DNA of 64,000 bases from Candidatus Uhrbacteria bacterium (GCA_018664485.1 JABJOE010000007.1:62001-126000), one strand, 5' to 3'; shown: positions 1-8,865, counted from the stretch's first letter. Numbers and translations: made by a program. Notes: a model not told the origin generated them from the letters alone.

Positions 1-1103
1 TAATCGAAGAAGAAATTGAAGATGACACTACGCAAGATGAAGATGGTCGTCTTTCGCTAGCAGACGAAATTGAACAGAGAGAATCACAAGATGAAGACAG
101 TGCAACCGGCCAGTTACCCTCATCAGTTGCAGACGGTGGAGAAACATTCACGCAGAGGCTTACATCATCTGCTATCACAGAGCCAACTATCATCGGAGAT
201 ACAATTCTTTTCTATGATCCTCGCGATGGACTGTTTTACATGATCGATAGCAGTGGAGAGCTTATAGCTATAACCGACCAATCATTTGCGGGAGCAGAGA
301 CAGTCACAATTGCCAACTCCGGAACCAAGGCAGCGCTCGAATTCCCTGACGGCTCAAACATTATCTATGACTTAGAGAGCGGTGAGCAGACTACCCTACC
401 GAGTCACTGGGAAGAATTCGAATTCTCAGAAGATGGAGAAGAGGTAGCAAACAAAAGTCTTACCGTTGACTCTAATTCAAACGCACTTATCGTAAGCAGT
501 AGTGAAGGCTCACAAACTCAAGTAGTTGCCGGTCTTGGAAAGAACGAAGCAAAAGTAACCGTAAGTGTGTCTCCAAACAACAACGTTGTAGCATTTTCCG
601 AAACAGGAGAAACACAATCTGGATTCGGCCGAGCACAAATCTATCTTATCGACTACAACGGTGAAGCTATGGGCAGCTTAATCGTTGAAGGTGGAAACTT
701 CTCAGCGATCTGGTCTCCAAGCGGAAACGATATTCTCTACTCAGTGTCACTCGCATCTGCCGGAGATACACCATCACTCTGGTACACGAATGCTACCGGG
801 TCGGTTGGGTCAGACCGAGAGCGAATTGATTTAAATACATGGGTTGAAAAATGTACATTTAAAGACGAGGCAACCATCATATGTGCAGCACCTCGAGAAG
901 TGACAGCAGGATCTGGCCTTGATCACCGACTCATTGATGGTACTGATGATGTTTATGAGGTAACGCTTGCTACTGGTCGCGTTAAGCTACTTGCATCCCC
1001 AGTGCTCGATATTCAGATGGAAAACTTGAGCGTGAGTGACGACGAATCAATTCTCTATTTCACAGACAGTCTTGGGCGACTTAACTTTATGCGATTAAAA
1101 TAA
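1..1103 (+). CDS. beta-propeller (WD40/TolB-like) protein, 5'-truncated
   Basis: The reading frame is open from the window edge, so the true start lies upstream; the ATG at 240 is internal. The visible part begins with an acidic D/E/Q-rich linker and continues as repeated beta-rich blades with motifs such as DRIILYSV-like 'NDILYSVS', 'WSPSGND' and 'DESILYFTDS', typical of TolB/WD40-like six-bladed propellers. No enzymatic motif is seen. It lies 10 bp before a DsbA-like gene and two secreted pilin/hydrolase proteins on the same strand, so it probably belongs to the same envelope operon. A role as an extracytoplasmic scaffold is inferred from fold and context. Confidence 0.7.
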   Translation, partial: IEEEIEDDTTQDEDGRLSLADEIEQRESQDEDSATGQLPSSVADGGETFTQRLTSSAITEPTIIGDTILFYDPRDGLFYMIDSSGELIAITDQSFAGAETVTIANSGTKAALEFPDGSNIIYDLESGEQTTLPSHWEEFEFSEDGEEVANKSLTVDSNSNALIVSSSEGSQTQVVAGLGKNEAKVTVSVSPNNNVVAFSETGETQSGFGRAQIYLIDYNGEAMGSLIVEGGNFSAIWSPSGNDILYSVSLASAGDTPSLWYTNATGSVGSDRERIDLNTWVEKCTFKDEATIICAAPREVTAGSGLDHRLIDGTDDVYEVTLATGRVKLLASPVLDIQMENLSVSDDESILYFTDSLGRLNFMRLK

Positions 1104-1113
1104 ACAGCTCCGT

Positions 1114-1770
1114 ATGGTGGAACGCACGCCTCTCATTTTCCTCATTTTTGCAGGACTAATCTTCATGGTCTTCGTCATGATGCTTATTTCTGTACTCCCA
1201 CATCAGACAGTCGTTTTTACAGATGAAGAGGATGAAATATCTGAAGGGATACAGGAATATGACCCCGTATTAGGGGACAAAAATGCGCCTATCGTCATCA
1301 CGCATTATAGTGATTTTCTTTGCGAGTCCTGTGCCGAAACCGCAACTTCCCTTTCAAATATTGTAGAAGACTATCCAGATGAGATAGCTATCGTCTGGAA
1401 GGATTTTCCAAATGTATCAGCTCACCCACTTGCGCCCGGCGCGTCAATCGCGGCCCGCTGTGCCGGTGAACAAGGAGAGTTCTGGGCTTATCACGACCTT
1501 CTGTTCACCTACCAACGAGACATCACAACCGAAACAGCAGCTGAATATTACATGCTTATATCTGAAGAACTCGACCTAGGTTCGTGGAGGTTCAATCGCT
1601 GTGTAAACAAACAACAAACTTTTGAAGACCTCGAAGCGTCCTATGCCGACGCCAATGCCTTGGAGTTGACAGCGTCCCCTACAATTACAGTAAACGACGA
1701 ACGATTCTCCGGATCCATGTCAGAAAATGAAATTCGATCGGTTATATTGAACCTTGAACTTACTTTCTAA
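1114..1770 (+). CDS. membrane-anchored DsbA-family thiol oxidoreductase
   Basis: 218 aa with one N-terminal membrane helix (about residues 7-28), an acidic linker, and a thioredoxin-fold domain carrying a CESC active site at residues 70-73. The 'ASPTITV' stretch near residue 188 supplies the cis-proline of DsbA proteins, and the helical insert 'FWAYHDLLF' is typical of the DSBA/thioredoxin_4 family. Known members form disulfides in exported proteins. The stop codon overlaps the next start (TAATG), indicating translational coupling. The two downstream proteins and the 3098-aa protein at 24.9-34.2 kb are rich in extracytoplasmic Cys and are plausible substrates; that link is inference. Confidence 0.88.
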   Translation: MVERTPLIFLIFAGLIFMVFVMMLISVLPHQTVVFTDEEDEISEGIQEYDPVLGDKNAPIVITHYSDFLCESCAETATSLSNIVEDYPDEIAIVWKDFPNVSAHPLAPGASIAARCAGEQGEFWAYHDLLFTYQRDITTETAAEYYMLISEELDLGSWRFNRCVNKQQTFEDLEASYADANALELTASPTITVNDERFSGSMSENEIRSVILNLELTF

Positions 1771-3038
1771 TGCGAATCTTCCTACTCACACTACTCCTTC
1801 TTATCGTACCGACTTTTGCGTTTGGGGAAGAGCTTTCGGATTGTGATACAGATACCGTTCAATGCATTTGTACCCCTGAAGATCTAGAACCAGCAGCGTA
1901 CCCGTCACCAATAACCGAAACAGAAGACTGTCAAAGTTACTGTTCACTCGTCCAATCAATTCACCCGGAAGTAACAGGCTACTCAGTTCAATGCTCTATC
2001 AGTGGGTCTATTACCACCATTGGTCAAGGAAATTCTGATGGGATCATGAACGATGGTTTCAACAACTATTACTATGAAGATCCTCAATTGGGTGTTGAAA
2101 TTCCTGGCCTTGAATTCTCGGGAGCATACCAAGACGACGATACCTTCGTAAGTAACTATCTGGGTGAATACGTCGCCGCTGTATACGCCTGGCTTATTCC
2201 AACAGCCTCCCTACTAGTTGTCCTTGTTATAATGGTTGGAGGATTGCAATGGATGCTCGCGCGCGGTGACTCGGGGCGAATAGGAAAAGCTAAAGAGCGA
2301 ATCAAGAACGCTGTGACAGGACTAATCCTACTTATGGGTGCCTATACCTTTACATATATTGTAGACCCTTCCCTTTCAAGCTTCGATCCATTCACAACAA
2401 ACCTAGTTGCACAAAAACTTGAAGAAGATACTTCAGGTGCTGGTGAAGGTATCTCAGGTGGTGCTATTGCTGCTGACTGTGAAGAAGCTGTTACAAACGC
2501 ACTGGGATCCGGTGCCTGTACCATGTCGGAATCCCTAGGTTCTCCAACGGGTGACGTCGTTTCATGTAACTACCACTTTGTAGACAAAAGTTATAACTGG
2601 GCTAACATAAACTCTCTAGACTATGTCGGACAGTGGGACTCATCAGTCTACGCACCTTTTACCGGAACTGTCACTCACTTCTTCGACTCAGCAGGAAACG
2701 CTTGCGGAAACGGTATCAAGCTGTCCGGATCAGGTGGTGCTGTATACCTCTGTCACTTGAAAGACTGGGGTGGAACAACAAGTGGACAATCTGTGAGTAA
2801 GGGTGATGTTATTGGGCATGTCGGTGGACGATGCTGCGCAGGTGAAAACCCACCGAGCGATTGGTCGGCAGCATCATACTGCACATATACCGGAACAGAG
2901 TGTTCAACCGGAAACTCACAGGAGAGTTGTGATTGCCAAGCGTGGGAACAATCTGGAAACACGACCGGAGGACATGTACACTTAACATATATCTCAGGCG
3001 GAAATATGATTGCCTGTTTTGATGAATCAAACTACTAG
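1770..3038 (+). CDS. TrbC/VirB2 pilin-like membrane protein fused to M23-type endopeptidase domain
   Basis: 422 aa. A signal peptide (about 1-18) is followed by a Cys-rich segment with six to eight Cys, then a conserved module starting 'GVEIPGLEFS' and two membrane helices separated by the charged loop 'ARGDSGRIGKAKERIKNA', the arrangement of TrbC/VirB2-like proteins common in CPR genomes. The last about 150 residues resemble M23 (LytM) peptidases: a 'YAPFTGTVTHF' strand, 'YLCHLKDW' with a central His, 'SVSKGDVIGHVGG', and the metal-binding HxH at H402/H404. The first HxGxD ligand motif is not clear, so catalytic activity is uncertain. It is translationally coupled to the DsbA-like gene and followed by a paralogue with a different hydrolase domain. 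Confidence 0.82.
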   Translation: MRIFLLTLLLLIVPTFAFGEELSDCDTDTVQCICTPEDLEPAAYPSPITETEDCQSYCSLVQSIHPEVTGYSVQCSISGSITTIGQGNSDGIMNDGFNNYYYEDPQLGVEIPGLEFSGAYQDDDTFVSNYLGEYVAAVYAWLIPTASLLVVLVIMVGGLQWMLARGDSGRIGKAKERIKNAVTGLILLMGAYTFTYIVDPSLSSFDPFTTNLVAQKLEEDTSGAGEGISGGAIAADCEEAVTNALGSGACTMSESLGSPTGDVVSCNYHFVDKSYNWANINSLDYVGQWDSSVYAPFTGTVTHFFDSAGNACGNGIKLSGSGGAVYLCHLKDWGGTTSGQSVSKGDVIGHVGGRCCAGENPPSDWSAASYCTYTGTECSTGNSQESCDCQAWEQSGNTTGGHVHLTYISGGNMIACFDESNY

Positions 3039-3046
3039 ATAATCCT

Positions 3047-4273
3047 ATGCGTCGTCTACTAATCATTTTATTATTCCCACTTCTATTGCCGACAGCTGTA
3101 CTGGCTGGCGATTTTGATAGTTGTGACGATACCCCCGTCTGCACCTGTGAGCCGACAGACTCATATCCTGCAGATTCTGCTGACATTGAAAGTATCGACG
3201 ATTGCCAAGACCATTGCACTTACTCAGAATCGTTAGATGAAACTATCACTGGATATAGCATTCAATGCACAGTCAGTGGAGCTACAACAGTGCTAAGTCA
3301 AGGAGAACTTGAATCCATTGACGAAGCGCTTACAGAAATCACGGAAACGTCAGATCCGGTACTTGGTGTTGAAATTCCAGGCCTTGAATTCTCACCAGCA
3401 TATACAGACGGAGAGTCCGTTGTAAGTAACTATATTGGAGAATATATTGAAGCAGTTTACATTTGGATCGTGCCAGTCGCCTCCCTACTTGCCGTACTGG
3501 TACTGATGATTGCAGGCATGCAGTACATGCTTGCACGCGGAGACTCCGGGCGGATTGCAAAAGCAAAAGAACGTGTTAAAAATGCAATTACCGGTGTAGT
3601 GCTACTACTTGGGATAGTAACTATGGCGAGCATGGTAGACCCATCTGTCCTCACATACGACAGCCTAAAATTATCCTATATTGATGCTGAACAATACGTA
3701 GATGAATCGCCTGATACATCCGGATCGGTGGACTTCGGATCAGTATATATCCCGCCATCAAGCCAAATGCTATGTGACCCACAATATTCTATAAGCGAGA
3801 TCGCCATGTCAACTGTAGGCTGGGTAACGTATCGATATGGTGGAAAAGGAACTGCGCCACCCTATACTGCAGAAACAAAAATAGATCCAAGCGGACGGCC
3901 ATACAGTGAGTACTGTCCTGACGAAACGCTATGTCTTGATTGTTCTGGATATGCTGATTTCATTCGCCAATGTGCCGGTCTCGCTGCCGCAAGTGAATCC
4001 GGAGGGACAGCCGCTATATTTGATACTGCAAATGGCGCTGTAGAAATTGATACTTGGGATCCGGATGGTACAGTAAACGGGACAGCACTTGTCCCAGGTG
4101 ACATGATCGGATATCCATCTAGCCACGTCTTGATCTACATCGGAGACGGTAACATTGCCGACTCACATGGTTCGGGACGAGAGCCTGGTGAAGCGATTGG
4201 AGTGTATGAATTATCATATGGGGTAAACCTCTATCTGTCACAGGGAAAAACTCCGCTAGTCAGACGAAGGTAA
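3047..4273 (+). CDS. TrbC/VirB2 pilin-like membrane protein fused to NlpC/P60 peptidase domain
   Basis: 408 aa. The N-terminal half is paralogous to the preceding protein: signal peptide, Cys-rich segment with 'TGYSIQC', the module 'GVEIPGLEFS', and two helices around 'ARGDSGRIAKAKERVKNA'. The C-terminal half is an NlpC/P60 Cys peptidase: 'CLDCSGYADFIRQ' contains catalytic Cys299, and 'GDMIGYPSSHVLIYIGDG' contains catalytic His360, with His374 as a candidate third residue. These enzymes cut peptide stems of peptidoglycan. It sits 8 bp after the M23 fusion in the same operon, so one membrane scaffold carries two unrelated wall hydrolases. A role in local wall opening for a T4SS-like apparatus is inferred. 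Confidence 0.87.
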   Translation: MRRLLIILLFPLLLPTAVLAGDFDSCDDTPVCTCEPTDSYPADSADIESIDDCQDHCTYSESLDETITGYSIQCTVSGATTVLSQGELESIDEALTEITETSDPVLGVEIPGLEFSPAYTDGESVVSNYIGEYIEAVYIWIVPVASLLAVLVLMIAGMQYMLARGDSGRIAKAKERVKNAITGVVLLLGIVTMASMVDPSVLTYDSLKLSYIDAEQYVDESPDTSGSVDFGSVYIPPSSQMLCDPQYSISEIAMSTVGWVTYRYGGKGTAPPYTAETKIDPSGRPYSEYCPDETLCLDCSGYADFIRQCAGLAAASESGGTAAIFDTANGAVEIDTWDPDGTVNGTALVPGDMIGYPSSHVLIYIGDGNIADSHGSGREPGEAIGVYELSYGVNLYLSQGKTPLVRRR

Positions 4274-4286
4274 ATAGATATATTTT

Positions 4287-5567
4287 ATGCTGAATTGTTC
4301 AAATTGTGATGCTCAGTATTCGCGCTGGCAAGGACGATGTACGGAATGCGCGAAGTGGGGCACGATAGCAGACGACACCGGTGGAACTTCAACGAAAAGT
4401 AAAAAAGGGGGTGCCACAGCGGCGCCTCTTGTTGATCTTGGAAAAGCTGACGTCGCTCCTACTGCCCGCGTATCAACTAAGATCCCTGAATGCGATCGTG
4501 TGCTTTCAGGGGGCCTTGTGGCTGGATCTGTCACGCTACTTGCCGGTGAACCCGGTGTCGGTAAGTCAACGCTTGTAGCGCAACTTGCGGCTTCTTTTGC
4601 GTCGGATAAAGCTTGTGCGTATTACGTATCGGGTGAAGAGTCCCAAGGACAGATTGCAATGCGTCTCAAACGACTTGAGCTAGAACCAAAAAATATAGCT
4701 TTCTCAAACTCTGTAGAAATCGATCGAGTTATCGCTACAGCAAAGAAGCTCAAACCAGCTCTTCTTATAGTTGACTCCATTCAAACTGCCCTACCCCAAG
4801 GAGTTGATTCAACCCCTGGAACACCGACTTCTGTACGGGCAGCGACTTCGCAGTTAATAAGCTATGCCAAAGCGAGCAATGTACCGGTGATTATTATCGG
4901 GCAGGTTACAAAAGATGGATCTGTTGCAGGACCTAAAACGCTCGAACATTTAGTGGACACCGTACTGTCTTTGGAGGGTGATCGAGATAGTTCGTATCGT
5001 ATACTGCGCGCCGGTAAGCACCGTTTCGGAGGAACGGATGAAATTGGCTTCTTTGAAATGTCTGGCAAAGGCATGACGTCAATCGATAATCCTTCTGCAC
5101 GATTCTTGGAAGAACGAACGTCGACTCCTGGGTCTGTCGTTACATGCCTAATGGAAGGTACTCGTCCGATACTTGTTGAGATACAAGCACTTGTAGAAAA
5201 AAGTACATTCGCAAACCCAATTCGCCGAACATCCGGATATGACGCGACACGATTACAGATGCTCATAGCTATTATCAACAAGCGAACAAAGCACAATGTT
5301 GGAAACCAGGATGTCTACGTTAATGTTGTGGGTGGAATCAAAATAAAAGAGCACGCCGCCGACCTTGCTGTCTGCGCCGCGATCATATCGTCCGTTACCG
5401 ACAAAGCATTGAGCAAAGAAATTGCCGTCTTTGGCGAGCTTGGACTTGGGGGTGAAGTCAGGTCAGTGCCTTATTTGGAAAAACGTGTAAAAGAAGCTGA
5501 TCGACTTGGTTTCAAAAGACCGCTATCTCCAAAGAACATTAAACAGCTCAGCGAGTTTTCACTGTAA
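4287..5567 (+). CDS. radA: DNA repair protein RadA
   Basis: 426 aa, slightly shorter than the usual about 450. The N-terminal zinc ribbon has Cys4, Cys7, Cys18 and Cys21. The RecA-like ATPase core has Walker A GEPGVGKS (87-94), and the RadA motif appears as KHRFG (usually KNRFG). The C-terminal Lon-like domain ends with 'AVFGELGLGGEVRSV'. RadA is a hexameric helicase that processes branched recombination intermediates. The gene follows the envelope operon by 13 bp and is separated from convergent recG by a shared hairpin terminator. Confidence 0.96.
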   Translation: MLNCSNCDAQYSRWQGRCTECAKWGTIADDTGGTSTKSKKGGATAAPLVDLGKADVAPTARVSTKIPECDRVLSGGLVAGSVTLLAGEPGVGKSTLVAQLAASFASDKACAYYVSGEESQGQIAMRLKRLELEPKNIAFSNSVEIDRVIATAKKLKPALLIVDSIQTALPQGVDSTPGTPTSVRAATSQLISYAKASNVPVIIIGQVTKDGSVAGPKTLEHLVDTVLSLEGDRDSSYRILRAGKHRFGGTDEIGFFEMSGKGMTSIDNPSARFLEERTSTPGSVVTCLMEGTRPILVEIQALVEKSTFANPIRRTSGYDATRLQMLIAIINKRTKHNVGNQDVYVNVVGGIKIKEHAADLAVCAAIISSVTDKALSKEIAVFGELGLGGEVRSVPYLEKRVKEADRLGFKRPLSPKNIKQLSEFSL

Positions 5568-5569
5568 TA

Positions 5570-5607
5570 AAATAAGTCGCTCCCTATTTTTGCGGAACGA
5601 CTTATTT
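5570..5607. terminator. bidirectional terminator between radA and recG
   Basis: Inverted repeat AAATAAGTCGCTCC / GGAACGACTTATTT (one mismatch over 14 pairs), with A/T runs on both sides, between two convergent genes. Confidence 0.8.
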
Positions 5608-5629
5608 AATAATCGCTTCAATAACCTTC

Positions 5630-7702
5630 CTATTCAAAGTGAATTTCGTCTACGTATTCTAAAACGCGTTGTTTCAAAAGTGGCCACATGTTCAAATCTG
5701 GATCTTCGTCGAGTATATCCTTCGCTTCATCTCGAGCGGCAGCGATCAAGTCAACGTCAGCGTATGATCCAAGCTTAAACGCTTCAAACCCTGACTGAGA
5801 TGTTCCAAAAATATTTCCAGGACCACGCAATCGTAAATCCTGATCGGCAAGCATAAAACCGTTCTGAGTCTGCACTACGGCCTGGAGCCGTTTTTTTGCA
5901 AGATCAGAAAGTTCGCCAGACGGATGTAGGAAACAGAAACTTTCATACTCTCCTCGCCCTACTCGTCCACGCAACTGGTGAAGCTGAGCCAACCCAAACC
6001 GCTCAGCACCCTCAATAAACATTACCGTAGCATTTGGAACATCCACTCCAACTTCCACAACGGTCGTAGAGATAACCATATCCAAATCGCCAGACACGAA
6101 CTTCGCCATGATCTCATCCTTTTCTTTTGATTTTAGCTTTCCATGAAGCATTCCAATGTTGTAAGCAGCAAACGGCTTTGCGTTATACAAACTATAAACT
6201 TCATTCACTGACTGCACACCAAGCGCATCAGACTCCTCAATAAGCGGACATACAACAAAAACCTGTCTACCCTCATCCATTTCATCTCGCATCTTCTCGT
6301 AGAACTCTTCTTCTTTATTTGGGAGCACAATTCGTGTTTCGATCGCCTTACGACCTGCAGGGTACTCATCCAAAAGTGAACGGTCTAAATCTCCGTACAG
6401 TACCAGGGCAAGTGACCGAGGAATTGGTGTCGCTGTCATTGAAAGCAAGTGAGGGATTCCGTCAGCGTCTCCTTTTCTGTCTTTAAGCGCCTGCCGCTGC
6501 TTCACACCGAAGCGATGCTGCTCATCGACAACGATCAAACCAAGACGGTTAAACAACACATCTGCCGATAAAATAGCGTGAGTTCCAATCACAAGATCGA
6601 TCTTCCCATTATGCAGAGCGTCCAGCATTTGAGATTTTGTAACCTCCTTCCCTTTCACTCGACGTTTTGTCCGAGTAAATACGGCGATAGTTAAACGATC
6701 ACCAAATAATTTTTCCAAAGTATTAACATGTTGTTCAGCTAAAATCTCAGTTGGAGCCAGCAACGCTGACTGCCACCCATCTGCCGCAGCGTTAAGCGCC
6801 ACGAGTGCCGCAACGACAGTCTTACCAGTTCCAACATCACCCTCAAGCAGGCGGTTCATCGGCTCATCCTTCTCCATGTCCTGAATAATCGCCCACACAG
6901 ACTTGCGCTGCGCATCCGTCAGTTCAAATGGCAAATCTTTAACTGCCTTCTTTAATTTTGCATCACTGTATTTAATTGCAGGAGCAACCTGTCGTTTCAA
7001 CTCGCGACGAGCCTTAGCGTGCAGTAGCTGGTGTAAGAAAAACTCATCAAATTTAAGTCGCTCCAAAGCCTCTTCCTGATCCTTCGTTGAATCTGGAAAG
7101 TGAATATCTGAAAGTGCTCGATCAAGATCAACAAGCTTGTGACGTTTTAAAATCTCTTTTGGAAGCCAGTCTTTGATCTCATCAATACTCTTCATTGCAC
7201 TTTCAACCACCTGACGTCGTAGCTTCTGTGTGAGAGCACCTGCAAGTGAGTAAATCGGAACGATCCTACCTGTGTGTTGTGTCACCTTACTGTCACCAAC
7301 AACTTCATATGCAGGGTTTACAAGAGACAGTCCGTAACGGTCATCAATCTTTCCCGAAAGAGAAACCAAAGTTCCAGTACGAAGTGTTTTTGTGAGGAAC
7401 CCTTGATGGAACCAAATAACTTTTATAGAACCTGTACCGTCCTCCACAATTGCTTCCGTCACAATCATTCTTCGGCTCTTTGCACTTTTCCTGTTAGCGA
7501 TAGACCCTATACGTCCACGGATCGTTACCTTCTGCCCAGGTTTAAGCTCGGCTATAGGTGCTTTCTCGGACAAATCATCATAACGGAAAGGAAAATCAAA
7601 CAAAGAATCGTATAGCGTGTTTACGCCCATGCGAGAAAAATCGCGAGCCTTTACAGCGCCAACGCCTTTGATATATCTAATTTCTTTTCCTAAAGTAGAC
7701 AT
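5630..7702 (-). CDS. recG: ATP-dependent DNA helicase RecG
   Basis: 690 aa, normal RecG length. An N-terminal wedge/OB domain ('GQKVTIRGRIGSI') is followed by a superfamily 2 helicase core with Walker A GDVGTGKT (about residue 296), the DExH box as DEQH followed by 'RFGVKQR', motif III 'SMTATPIPRS', and motif VI 'QLRGRVGRG'. RecG drives fork reversal and branch migration. It stands convergent to radA, which acts in the same recombination pathway. The start ATG at 7702 gives the sequence 'MSTLGKEIRYIKGVGAVKA', with a helix-hairpin-helix-like beginning. Confidence 0.97.
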   Translation of the reverse strand: MSTLGKEIRYIKGVGAVKARDFSRMGVNTLYDSLFDFPFRYDDLSEKAPIAELKPGQKVTIRGRIGSIANRKSAKSRRMIVTEAIVEDGTGSIKVIWFHQGFLTKTLRTGTLVSLSGKIDDRYGLSLVNPAYEVVGDSKVTQHTGRIVPIYSLAGALTQKLRRQVVESAMKSIDEIKDWLPKEILKRHKLVDLDRALSDIHFPDSTKDQEEALERLKFDEFFLHQLLHAKARRELKRQVAPAIKYSDAKLKKAVKDLPFELTDAQRKSVWAIIQDMEKDEPMNRLLEGDVGTGKTVVAALVALNAAADGWQSALLAPTEILAEQHVNTLEKLFGDRLTIAVFTRTKRRVKGKEVTKSQMLDALHNGKIDLVIGTHAILSADVLFNRLGLIVVDEQHRFGVKQRQALKDRKGDADGIPHLLSMTATPIPRSLALVLYGDLDRSLLDEYPAGRKAIETRIVLPNKEEEFYEKMRDEMDEGRQVFVVCPLIEESDALGVQSVNEVYSLYNAKPFAAYNIGMLHGKLKSKEKDEIMAKFVSGDLDMVISTTVVEVGVDVPNATVMFIEGAERFGLAQLHQLRGRVGRGEYESFCFLHPSGELSDLAKKRLQAVVQTQNGFMLADQDLRLRGPGNIFGTSQSGFEAFKLGSYADVDLIAAARDEAKDILDEDPDLNMWPLLKQRVLEYVDEIHFE

Positions 7703-7797
7703 GATCCGGAAGTTTAACTCATTATCGAAAATAAATCAACCTCTTTCTTCTTTATAAGAAAAAACCAAAGGTTCATATCCGATTTGCTAAAAACAAA

Positions 7798-7838
7798 CCA
7801 CCCCTCATAACTCAACAACGTTGAATGATAAGGGGTGG
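7798..7838 (-). terminator. terminator of tRNA-Arg overlapping its CCA end
   Basis: On the minus strand CCACCCCT pairs with AGGGGTGG, with an inner TCAAC/GTTGA stem, followed by TTTGTTTTT. The 5' arm begins in the encoded CCA of tRNA-Arg. Confidence 0.75.
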
Positions 7839-7912
7839 TGCGCCTGACAGGATTCGAACCTATGACTTCCAGCTCCGCAAGCTGACGCTCTATCCAACTG
7901 AGCTACAGGCGC
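7836..7912 (-). tRNA. tRNA-Arg (anticodon GCG)
   Basis: A complete cloverleaf with acceptor GCGCCTG/CAGGCGC, D-arm GCTC/GAGC, T-loop TTCGAAT and encoded CCA. The anticodon loop reads TTGCGGA, giving anticodon GCG (codons CGC/CGU). Most bacteria read these with ACG modified to ICG by TadA. Confidence 0.95.
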
Positions 7913-8020
7913 ATTGTGATGCTCGCTAGCTATTTGACGATCTATCGTATCCGGTCTCCGCTCCTCAACAACGTACATATAGGTACGTTTTATTTCGGTG
8001 CTCAACCGTCAACGCTATAT

Positions 8021-8102
8021 CATTCAAATATCTTCACTCGCTTTTCTTGGTTCATTCAAATATATGCACTCGATGTCTGGTGAGTATAGATATTTGAATG
8101 AA
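8021..8102. repeat. short repeat cluster TTCATTCAAATAT near tRNA-Arg
   Basis: The word CATTCAAATAT occurs at 8021 and 8052 on the plus strand and inverted at 8090-8102, so 8051-8063 and 8090-8102 form a 13-bp perfect inverted repeat. The copy at 8021-8043 has a near-identical 23-nt partner at 54690-54712, again next to a minus-strand tRNA. The function is unknown. Confidence 0.6.
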
Positions 8103-8126
8103 ATGTCGCTTATCAGATAGCGAACA

Positions 8127-8651
8127 TCAAAGTTTATACAGTCTCTTCACCATATCTGTCAAGGCCTCTTCCTCGCGAGAAAGGTTCTCAAAAGCATACG
8201 GTAACAAGCTATCACGCACAGCATTTGGATCCACATCCTCCAGCGGAACAACAAGCAGTGGCTGCAATAAATTATTGAAATCTACATACAGTACCTTTAC
8301 TTCTGGTGGCTCATAGATGATCGAGAAATCCTTGATCATATTAAAATCATAATACTCTTCGCCTACAACGATTCCAGAATCTGTAATATGTACATCAATT
8401 CGGTCAGGGTGTCGCAAACCGTCAATTAGCATAATTACCCCCATCATCAAAACAATAATGGCGAAAAGATAATTAGCTGTTACTACGGAATATACCAGAA
8501 GAGCAGCTCCAATAACCCCTGCGGCTATAAACCAATAAATAGAGCGTTCATGAGGAGGATACTCCCATGTCTGCCAGGAAACCTCGATGTGTCCGGCGTC
8601 GACAATATCATCGTCGAATACCTGTTCTTGCTCTTGTGATACATTCTCCAT
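8127..8651 (-). CDS. two-helix membrane protein of unknown function
   Basis: About 174 aa from the ATG at 8651. An acidic N-terminus is followed by two adjacent membrane helices ('YWFIAAGVIGAALLVYSVV', 'YLFAIIVLMMGVIMLI') and a cytoplasmic beta-rich domain with alternating hydrophobics ('RIDVHITDSGIVVGEEYYDF', 'VKVLYVDF'), a layout like PH-like membrane proteins common in CPR genomes. I do not recognise a named family. A GTG six codons upstream is possible, but the ATG lies only 8 nt after the -10 box TATACT (extended TGT-TATACT at 8660-8668). The mRNA would therefore be leaderless or nearly so, and the GTG would overlap the promoter. Confidence 0.65.
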   Translation of the reverse strand: MENVSQEQEQVFDDDIVDAGHIEVSWQTWEYPPHERSIYWFIAAGVIGAALLVYSVVTANYLFAIIVLMMGVIMLIDGLRHPDRIDVHITDSGIVVGEEYYDFNMIKDFSIIYEPPEVKVLYVDFNNLLQPLLVVPLEDVDPNAVRDSLLPYAFENLSREEEALTDMVKRLYKL

Positions 8652-8659
8652 ATAGAGAC

Positions 8660-8668
8660 AGTATAACA
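8660..8668 (-). promoter_or_regulatory. extended -10 promoter
   Basis: TGT-TATACT on the minus strand with no clear -35. The predicted transcription start falls at the ATG at 8651. The same box precedes the VirB6-like gene at 20179. Confidence 0.55.
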
Positions 8669-8727
8669 CTCAGAACACGGCGTAGACTCGAACAATCCCC
8701 AATACAAGCAATTATATGTGACAGCCC

Positions 8728-8756
8728 TTGATCTTCTTGCCTTTCTGAGCTATCCT
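8728..8756 (+). promoter_or_regulatory. promoter of tRNA-Ser(UGA)
   Basis: TTGATC, 17-nt spacer, TATCCT, 19 nt before the mature tRNA. Confidence 0.5.
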
Positions 8757-8775
8757 GTTGACGCTTCTATACAAC

Positions 8776-8865
8776 GGTGGGGTGGCTGAGTGGTCGAAGG
8801 CGTTGGTCTTGAAAACCAAAGTATCTTCACGGGTACCGTGGGTTCGAATCCCACCCCCACCGCCA
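8776..8865 (+). tRNA. tRNA-Ser (anticodon TGA)
   Basis: A 90-nt class II tRNA with acceptor GGTGGGG/CCCCACC, discriminator G, encoded CCA, a long variable arm (ATCTTCACGGGTACC region) and T-loop TTCGAAT. The anticodon loop CTTGAAA gives TGA. Confidence 0.95.

Noticed and set aside
7805..8005. 66-aa ORF on the minus strand
   Set aside because: It runs through tRNA-Arg and yields the familiar tRNA-derived peptide 'VAQLDRAS...HRFESC'; it is not a protein gene.
7920..8010. GTAC hairpin with ATTTCGGTGC as another copy of the structured element
   Set aside because: The blocks occur in a different order from copies A-E and the internal-loop strands are missing.
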